A stretch of 64,000 nucleotides of DNA, from the NCBI GenBank assembly GCA_947683425.1, contig CANTUQ010000043.1, positions 9,681,501-9,745,500 of the forward strand, in the 5' to 3' direction. Of the stretch, positions 56,416 through 64,000 are shown piece after piece; position 1 is the stretch's first letter, and every line of letters starts with the position of its first letter. The translations under genes were made by a program, and so were the position numbers. Below the pieces are notes generated by a model. It searched no databases and was not told the origin of the DNA. It was given only the letters and a program-made list of their open reading frames with translations. Source of the stretch: Excoecaria cochinchinensis. Lineage: Eukaryota; Streptophyta; Magnoliopsida; Malpighiales; Euphorbiaceae.

Positions 56416-57261
56416 TGTTCTGCCGAAAATGCTGATTTTTGGCCCAAATTTTATTTTTTCGGGATTTTTTCACCAAATTTGATTTTCTATCCCATTTTAA
56501 AAAGTTTTTCATGATTTTTTCCATTTTTAAATATATATATATAATATTTGAATTAATTAATTAGTTTTTGCTTAATTAATTATTTTTTCCTTTTTTTTCT
56601 TGATATATATAGAAAAAGATGAAAAAAAGGGGAATTCATTTTTAGGGTTTCTTCTTCAATTCCTCTCTTCTTCTTCTTCTGCAAAATTCTCTCTAGATTT
56701 TTTATGTTTTCTCCTCAAAAATAAAAATTCTTCAAGACTAAAAAGTTTAATTTTTTCATGAATATTTATTTTTGAGACAAAGAAAAATCATTCTTTGTTC
56801 TTGAAATATTTTTATTTACTTTTGTCTAATTGATTATTTTTCTTCTTGAGACAAAAAAAAATCATTCTTTGTTCTTGAGGATTTTCATTATTTTTTTATT
56901 TATTTTTCAAATAAAAATAACTTTTTGATCAATAATCATTCTTTAGACAAAAAAATTCATATTTTGTACTTAAGAATTTTAGCTTGTTTCATCTTTTTTT
57001 GCAATTTATTTTTTTTGAAGAAAATTCCAATTTTTATTATCTTTAATTCTAATTTTGCAACATAAAGTAAGGAAATCAATCAACTTTTTTCCCTTCATCG
57101 AATCCGAACTCTGAGGGTAAATATTCTAGGCTTGATCTCTTTTTTTATTTTCTTTTAATTATGTTTGTTCATATTTAATTTATGAACATGTAAATTTTTA
57201 TTGTTTTCATTTATTTATTTATTCTATTTTTTGTATATTTGTCTTATTTAATATGTTTATA

Positions 57262-57342
<81 letters not shown>
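57262..57342 (+). repeat. ATT microsatellite, about 26 units
   Basis: Uninterrupted ATT/TTA trinucleotides inside the Tat-like LTR. Perfect over about 80 bp. Confidence 0.97.
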
Positions 57343-58501
57343 CATGTCTATATTTTTATGTATTAATTCATTAACATGTTGTTTTATTTATTTCAATCAT
57401 ATCATTTAATTCGTTTGTCATTCATAATGCATTTTTTGATTTATTTTAATTTATTAACATTTTAATTCATTTGTCATTTTGATGTCATCTTATTTTATTT
57501 TGTTTTATTTTATTATTTACTATATATTTAATTTATTTAATTATTTTATTTGTGTTTGTTTTTTATTCCAATACTTATTTTCTTTGCTTGGGCATTCTCG
57601 CGAGCAAACGGGGAGATCTAGGAGACTCGTTTGGTTTGACCATTTATTTGCATTATTTGTAATATTTTATTTATTTGGCTTTTTCATTTATTTTGCCATA
57701 TAATTCTTAATAAAATTGTTTATTTTATGCACGTTTAAAAAGAAAATCACAAAAATATTTTTATTAATTAAACTTGGAACTTTTTCTAATAAAAATGGGA
57801 CCAATGTCCAAGTTTTTTCATCCAAAATAAATTGGCACATTAAAATTATTTTCTTTAACCATGCATGCGAGGACCAGCCCGTTTTATGTATGATTTATAT
57901 TTTATTTACAATAGGGGTTGTATTCCGCCCCTAATTTTGTTGTAATTTATTACACTCTTATTTACTTTATTTTAATCTTGTTTTATTTTCCACATTCGTT
58001 ATGTGATTGACATACACATTAAATTACTGCATTTAAATGAATGAGAAAAGGAATAAAATCTTAAATTCAAAAGTCGATCGTAATTTAATCAAGGTATAAA
58101 TAAATGGGAAGTCCCGAACAATCTCTGGTCTTAGGCTCAATAAGGTTAGAGGACCATCTCAATGTTTCATTGGGGTGGGTTCTCCAAGAAATCTCTTGTT
58201 GCCAAAAAAGGCCCAATTTCCATAGTCCTAGGCTCCACGAGGTTAGAGGACCATCCCAATGTTCTATTAGGGTGGGGTCTCCAAAATATCTCTGGCTTGC
58301 CCAAAATGGATGCATATGTGCTGTCTTAGGCTCACTGAGGCTAGACGACCTTTCCAATATCCTATTGGGTGGCGACTCCAAGAAACCTCCTTGCTGCCCA
58401 AAATAGACGCACTTGTAATTTCTTACAAGTTTTCACGAACCTCTCTCGATCGCCCTAAAAGCGGGTCGTTCGGAGAACCCCGGGGTTCGGCGCGCGTCAC
58501 A

Positions 58502-59383
58502 CATGGCCTCCAGCACGAGGGCCGCACCTCGCGCGTCTCCCAATTGCTAGAACTCCATTTTTTCTTGGTTTCTTTTGTTTTGAGTTAGAATTAAACTTAA
58601 ATTCCTTTTTTCCAATTTTCAAAAGGATAAAATTTTATTTTTAAAAGGATAATTAGGACATTGAATAAGATTAAAAATCCTAAAACCTAATTTTTTTCAA
58701 GAATCATATAAAAAGGAAAATATTAGAACATAGAGGGGGGAGAACATTGACGACGGCGAGAAAAATTCCAAAATAATATTTTTGAGAGCTAAAGTTTCTT
58801 CCAAAAAATTCTAGACTGATTCTTGAGCTAAACAAATTAATTCTTTGTGTTGTTTACTAAAAAAAAAACAGTTTTTAGCTTCACTTTTTAGCAACAGAGG
58901 GCTTTGATCCAAACATTATTCATTCTTTTTTAACAATCGACAGGAAATCAGTTCTTTCTTATTTTGCAGCCAGAATTAAAACTTCTGAGGGTAAATATAT
59001 GGGTTTGAGCCAATTCTTCTGCTTTTCTTATTTTCTTTCGTTCATTTATTCTCTTCATTGTAAATACTGTAAGTTGCAATTAGTGTATTTTTTTGTTGTT
59101 TGTTATAATCAAACTGAATTTAGATTAATCTAATTAACTTATTGACATGTTGCATGCGATATAGTTGAAATCTATGAATATTCTGTAATAATTTTGCTTT
59201 CCATGTGATTTTGTTTATGTTCATTAATCCACTTTATGAATTTCCTGTATTATTTTTTTTATCAAACATTATTCTGCTAATCATAAATATGTTTTTCAAT
59301 TATATTATTCATTTTATTTGCTTCATTTAATTGCTTTATTTTTATTATATTATTTATTTTATTTGCTTCATTGAATTGCTTAT
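58502..59383 (+). repeat. Tat-like LTR fragment K (middle part)
   Basis: Begins in a GC island (GGCCTCCAGCACGAGGGCCG), then a leader with GACGACGGCGAG and the shared CTGAGGGTAAATATA motif (58984), and ends where the minus-strand LTR starts (59384). Both ends are cut by insertions. Confidence 0.65.
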
Positions 59384-61413
59384 TGTGACGCGTGCCGAAA
59401 CTCGTGGCCTCCCGAGGGCCCACTTTAGGGCGATCAGGAAAGGTTCATAAAGCTTGTAAGGTATTTACAAGTGCGTCTATTTTAGGCAACAATGAGGTTT
59501 CTTGGAGTCGCCACCTAATAGAACATTGGGGAGGGTCGTCTAGCCTCAGCGAGCCTAAGACGGTGCATACATATCCATTTTCAGTAAGCCAGAGAGATCT
59601 TGAAGGTCTCAGCCTCTACCCCCTGGAGCCTAGGATTTGTAAATTTTAGTCTTTTGGTGAGACTCAAGAGATGTCTTGGAAGTCCTAGACCTCTCGCCTC
59701 ATTGAGCCCCAAAGACCAGAGTGAGTTCGGGACTTCTCATTTATTTATACCTTGATCAATATTATGATTAAGTTTTGAATTCATTATTTCACCAACTTTC
59801 CACATAATGCATTTAATTAAAGCACAATCATTCACGTCAAAAGCAATAAGTAAAGCATTATTAAAATAAATATTCTCAAATTAAATTACAATAAACTAGG
59901 GGCGGAATACAACCCCCATTGTAAATAAAATACAAATCATGCATAAATCGGGGTATTCATTAATGATGAGGACAATGGTCCTCGCATGCATATTTATTAT
60001 AAAACATTTTTGATGTGATGATTTTATTTTGGATAGAGAAAATTGAGACATTGGTCCCATTTTTATTTAGGAAAAATTCCAAATTAATTACTATAAAATA
60101 TTTGGCCCTTTTCACTTTAACGACATTGAAATAATCTTAATAATAACATGAATAAAAGGCAAGAGTGGAGAAAGAACCCGTATGGAAATCCTCAGATCGG
60201 CTCGACCATCATCGTTTACAACTCCAAGTCCAAATTGTCAGAAAATAATTCATAGGAATAAACATGTCAGTGTTAAAATTGGTGAATAAAGTAAAGAAAA
60301 GAAAAATAATAGGAAACTTTTAAAAGAAATGAGTTAAAAGATAAAAAAAGGTAAAACAATTAATATAAGTTGATTAAATCACACAAGTATTAATCCAGAA
60401 TATTTACCCTCGGATTTTACCTTTTCGGGTGAATATCGAATGGTTTAAGTCCCCGCACGCTCCACAAGGATCAAATAAAATAGATCAAAGTAAGAAAATT
60501 TGTATTTTTCCTTTTTGAATATTTGATAGCGATCGAGTGTTTGAATTAGCTGTATTGATGGAAACGAATGAATTTCGTTACCTCAAATTGGCTTAATTCG
60601 CAAGAAATATTTAAATAAATCAATTAACTAAAAGAATTTTTATCAAATAAAATTCTGAAAATAAACAGAGATTTTATAGCTTTTTTACTAAATTGCTCAC
60701 AAGAAATCTTTTCTAAAAAAAATCCAATCTCTCAAAAATTTGTCACTTTCCTCAAAAAAATTTGTAAAATTTTTCTAACCCTTAAAAATGAATTCTTCTT
60801 CCTAATTTATAGAATTTTTGGAGAGAAAATAAGATAAGCATTAGTTTAAAGTTTTAATTTCAAAAGGAGTTTTTAAAATTCAATCTTTAACCAACCCTCA
60901 TCTCCATTTGAAAGATTTTAGATTAAATTTAATCAAATCCGGTGTTATCTGATCAGATCCACTACCAACGGGCATCACTACAACTACCAACGGGCGTCCC
61001 TACTAAGGGCACGCGTGGAAATTTGGATACAGCCGGGCCGAAACGCGGGACTAGGGACGGGCATCCTTACTCAGACACTTGTCCGTCCCTAGCTACAGAC
61101 GGGCCGTAATGCGGGACTAGGGACGGGCGTCCCTACTCAGACACGTGTCCGTCCCTAGCTACAGACGGGGATCACTCCAAGTAGAGACGGGCGTCCCTAC
61201 TCAGACGATCATCCCGTCTGTGGAGAAAAACTTCCAATTTCAGCCAAAATTTCCCAAACTCTTTCAAAACCTCACGCTATAGGCAAAAAGATTTTAATCC
61301 TTGTGAAACCGAAAGACAAAAATCTCCGAATTCCTTCCATTTATCCGAAAACCAACGTGGATCTCTTCATCGGGTAACTCTGACCTGTACTGCCTCAAGA
61401 CCCGGTGTCTACA
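59384..61413 (-). repeat. 3' LTR of minus-strand Tat-like element L (2030 bp)
   Basis: Plus-strand ends TGTGACGCG and CCGGTGTCTACA; on the minus strand it starts TGTAGACACCGGG next to GGGGGCAAC, so 61414 upward is the interior. It contains paired GGACCAATGTCC boxes (59968, 60047, inverted), GAGGGTAAATATTC (60398, inverted) and a GC island of GACGGGCGTCCCTACTC repeats (60955-61220). Confidence 0.9.
60955..61220. repeat. GC island, GACGGGCGTCCCTACTC type
   Basis: Five or more GACGGGCGTCCCTAC copies alternating with the inverse GTCCGTCCCTAGCTACAGAC and CTAGGGACGGGC. Units of about 75-80 bp, arms able to pair. Confidence 0.82.
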
Positions 61414-61428
61414 GTTGCCCCCAATTTT
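61414..61428 (-). other. Polypurine-side boundary of element L
   Basis: Minus strand AAAATTGGGGGCAAC next to the LTR start. Confidence 0.78.
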
Positions 61429-61519
61429 GGGGAAACTAGTGCAATAGTGTCTAGATGAGCCAAAATTCTGAGAAGAAAGGAAAGAGACGCAAACTTGAGG
61501 CAGTCCTTACCTTTTGCCG

Positions 61520-62050
61520 AGGAAGTAGCGATGCGTCGAGTCCGTTTTATACTTAAAAAAACGTGAGGGTCGCTCTCCCGAGCTGCACCGAGTCTACTCC
61601 AGACTTACGAAGTGCGGATGGTGATGCGCCGAGGCTTCTCCGGACTTACAAAATGAAAGGATTGCTCTTCTGAGCTGCACCGAGTCTACTCCAGACTTAC
61701 AAAGTGCGGATGGTGATGCGCCGAGTCTGCTCCGGACTTACAAAATGCGAGGGTTGCTCTCCTGAGGTTTACTGAGTCTGCTCCAGACTTACAAAACGCG
61801 AGGGTCACTCTCCTGAGCTGCACAGAGTCTGCTCCAGACTTACGAAGTGCGGATGGTGATGCGCCGAGTCTGCTCCGGACTTACAAACGCGAGGATTGCT
61901 CTTCTGAGCTGCACCGAGTCTGCTCCAGACTTACGAAGTGTGGATGGTGATACGTTGAGTCTGCTCCGGACTTACAAAATGTGAGGATTGCTCTTATGAG
62001 CTGCATCGAGTCTGCTCTAGACTTACAAAGTGCGGATGATAATGCACCCT
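61520..62050 (-). repeat. Tandem array, about 92-bp composite unit, upstream of 3' LTR L
   Basis: GAGCTGCACCGAGTCTGCTC recurs at about 61580, 61672, 61764, 61815, 61906 and 61998. Each unit is two related half-units with GAGTCTGCTCCAGACTTAC and GAGTCTGCTCCGGACTTAC. Unrelated in sequence to the arrays at 12470 and 54170 but in the same place in the element. Confidence 0.9.
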
Positions 62051-62555
62051 GCTGTCCTCGTCTCGGTATGCGCAGTGACTAATCTGTCCCGCTTTAAGTT
62101 CGCAAATTTTCCTTGCTTAACCTCCATTCAATCGGCAAGGTATGATTCTGATCTGTTGATTCTCATCTAATATTGAATGCGATCTTGAAGGACATAATGT
62201 TTGATATGTTTATCCTTCCTTTTGACTGCTAGTCATTTTCGAATTGGTGTAAAACCATTTTCCTGTATTGTAAGAGACTCTTGTTAATCCTCGCGCAAAT
62301 TAACTTGATTGGTAGATTTATGAACGTTTTTATGTTGCCCTTTATTATTTTTCATCTTGTTTACTATATGATCAATTGTCTTTTTCCTTCTTTTCTTTCT
62401 CTCTTTTTCTTCTTTTTTTTTTTTAGAAATTTAAATCATGAAGAAAATAACATGCGCATTTAACATGCTAAACCATAAATGTTTTTCCACTAAAAGGTTG
62501 AATTTTTTACAATATACAGATGTGATTACAACAAAAAGTATAAATACAAAGCTAG
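62051..62555 (-). other. 3' untranslated stretch of element L, no gene seen
   Basis: Between the array and the end of the accessory ORF; AT-rich with a poly-T run (62404-62424). The plus-strand ORF 62438-62869, with its His run, is a shadow of the minus-strand coding sequence. Confidence 0.5.
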
Positions 62556-63990
62556 AAGAACTCCCTGAACAATCTATAATGGCGCATAATCTGAGAGCTC
62601 CTCTGGATCATCATCATCATCATCATCATCTGATAGGTGAACCGGCTAGCCTCATGATGAAGAAGCAGATGGTCCCGCATCTGGAGCAGATGGCTGCCTG
62701 GGAGGGGCTGATGGTCCGGCCTGCTGAGCAGTCGAGGCTCTGGCCTGTCACTGGTATCTGGGAGGTACAGCCACTGGTACTGATAACGGCTGCGCTCTCG
62801 CTGGGTCCGGCTGCTGGAACTGGACCTGAGCATATCCATCAAGGAAAGGCTGTGCGCATACCGTCATGAACTACAGCGTATCAGTGACGACCCCCTAACT
62901 CTCTGAAAGCGCCGGCCAGGCGGAGGGTCTGATCTATAGAGGTAGTCCCCATACTCTTCAGCCTATCTTCTGTATGCTCCCTAAACTCTCGCATGGACTG
63001 GGCGATGGGAGGTATGGCACCCTCTAGGACCTAGATCCTGAATCTGAGAGCCTCAACTGACTCATCCACCATCTGTATAGATGCATCTATCCTCTGGGTC
63101 GCCTCATCCTGGGAGGCCCTCATCTCCTGCCTCAGCTGACCCACGAGCCTCTCCTGCTCCTGCCTCAAATAATCAATAAGCCTCCCCTGCTCTTGGATAA
63201 TACCCTGCTGCTGATCTAGCCTCTCTAAGATGACTCTATCTCGCTCCCCGAGCTGCCCGAGAAAGGCCCTGTCTCTCTCCTCCTGTCTGTGCTCAAAGGA
63301 TGCGAACATAGAGGTCAAAATTGAAGAAAAATTTGGCTGTGCCGGGTGAGTCGATGGTATGAATGGAGGGGGAGCTGACTCTGGTGCCTGCTCTAGAGGT
63401 GGAGCTATAGAAGTAGATGCCCCCGGGTCCCCTGCTCTAGCATATGGACTGAACCTCTCAGGTGCCCGGGGAGCTGTCCGATGTACTCTCGATGACGGAC
63501 GTGGAGTAGGACTCTGTACTCTCTGCCCTAGAGGAGTAGCAAATAGCTCATCCATGGTGAACTCAATCCCCATGTCAGAGGGCGTACCCAGATGCTCCTC
63601 CTGGTGCTGCTGGGGCTCGGGAGGCTGGTGCTCCATCTGAGGCCGCTCCATCTGAGGGTGCTCTTGAGGCTGCTCCATCTGAGGCTGCTCAATCTGAGGG
63701 TGCTCCTCTACTGGCTCTAGTGAGGGCAGACTAAATGCACGTCTGGTCTCATGAATGGTGCGGAGTCTGTACGCCTCGACCTGACCCGGTATCGGCAATA
63801 TTATAGCCATCGTAATAGCTGCCGGAGCGTCCACATAAATGCTCTCATCCAAGGCATGCCCCAAGATGTCTGGACGAACACCCAAACTAAAAAGTAGTCT
63901 AGTAATGACTCCACCAACATACACTGTAGGGGCTACCCCCTAGATACTCTCACCATGTTAACCAAAATCTCATGGCTGATGTTGAGCCGC
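62556..63990 (-). pseudogene. Tat-like element accessory protein (Gag-like or plant transposon protein), broken
   Basis: The main open stretch is 63924-63031 on the minus strand (297 aa). It starts within a segment VGGVITRLLFSLGV reminiscent of the putative plant transposon protein domain, then a repeat-rich Pro/Gln/Glu region (HPQMERPQMEHQPPEPQQ), an acidic patch (GIEFTMDELFATPLGQRV), a Pro/Ser-rich spacer and a long heptad region (LGERDRVILERLDQQQGIIQ) likely to form a coiled coil. After a stop at 63030 it continues with VLEGAIPPIAQSMREFREHT and, after a frameshift near 62850, FLDGYAQVQFQQ and a Pro/Ala/Ser tail, colinear with 11445-12057. A stop at about 63940 breaks the upstream reading (NISHEILVNMVRVSRG). 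Role unknown. Confidence 0.65.
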
Positions 63991-64000
63991 TGGCCTGTCA

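Larger units (their letters stand above)
56031..58501 (+). repeat. 3' LTR of Tat-like element (2471 bp)
   Basis: TGTAGACACCGGGTCC ... GGCGCGCGTCACA. GC island at 56245-56415 (arms such as GCGACGCCCTGCGG and ACGCGTGAGCGATGC), an ATT microsatellite, CTGAGGGTAAATATT (57111), GGGACCAATGTCC (57797) and three tandem units near the end (58120-58400). It pairs with LTR 13267-20527 in length and order. Confidence 0.9.

Noticed and set aside
62438..62869. 143-aa plus ORF with a run of His
   Set aside because: Antisense shadow of the minus-strand accessory ORF; the His run is an ATC/CAT trinucleotide repeat.

Overview
This window is a dense, nested block of plant LTR retrotransposons. It holds no intact host gene and no rRNA, tRNA or CRISPR locus. 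The evidence for a large-genome flowering plant, most likely a dicot, is: tRNA-iMet primer binding sites (TGGTATCAGAGC), Tekay-type chromovirus gag-pol remains with a C-terminal chromodomain, Tat/Ogre-like elements with tandem repeats before the 3' LTR, and AT-rich LTRs of 2-5 kb. The species cannot be named from this sequence.

Layout. 1-6957 is a young LTR element (M) with two 3.2 kb LTRs and only 549 bp between them; it sits in the RNase H region of a decayed chromovirus (N, 6958-11427, pol tail plus 3' LTR). N sits in the 3' part of a Tat-like element (11428-20527), whose LTR is split by a 4.75 kb solo LTR (13748-18497, target duplication GATGA). 20528-21296 carries a minus-strand relic of a plant mobile protein. 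Next come a 4.0 kb LTR (21297-25307), a minus-strand solo LTR (25444-28629, duplication CAAAG) holding a fold-back MITE-like insert, and a minus-strand element C/D (29238-38237, duplication TTGAA) that keeps only a gag zinc-knuckle stub and has a solo LTR (30500-33645, duplication CCCGC) in one LTR. After a truncated LTR (38245-39208), element H (39484-49187, minus) is a structurally complete Tekay-like chromovirus with many stops, inserted just downstream of the TATA box of another LTR (39209-39483 plus 49188-50600). A second chromovirus pol tail and LTR follow (50600-52455). 52456-64000 holds Tat-like LTR fragments, two tandem-repeat arrays, two 3' LTRs in opposite orientations and a decayed 300-450 aa ORF.

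Nothing here forms a working pathway; the reading is evolutionary. The most interesting signals lie inside the LTRs. Nearly every LTR carries a compact GC-rich island of inverted repeats whose vocabulary differs between subfamilies (for example GTCGCG/CGCGAC, CACGGTGAC/GTCACCGTG, ACGGCGGTAT, GCACGACTCGTGC) while the flanking LTR backbone stays recognisable. The long LTRs also share a perfect or near-perfect GTAAGT splice donor about 350-560 bp from their start, a palindromic GCATGC/TATA-like box, and a tandem hairpin ending in a splice-acceptor-like CGTGTAG|GT near the 3' end. Together these suggest a modular, spliced-leader LTR design that could be tested with RNA data.
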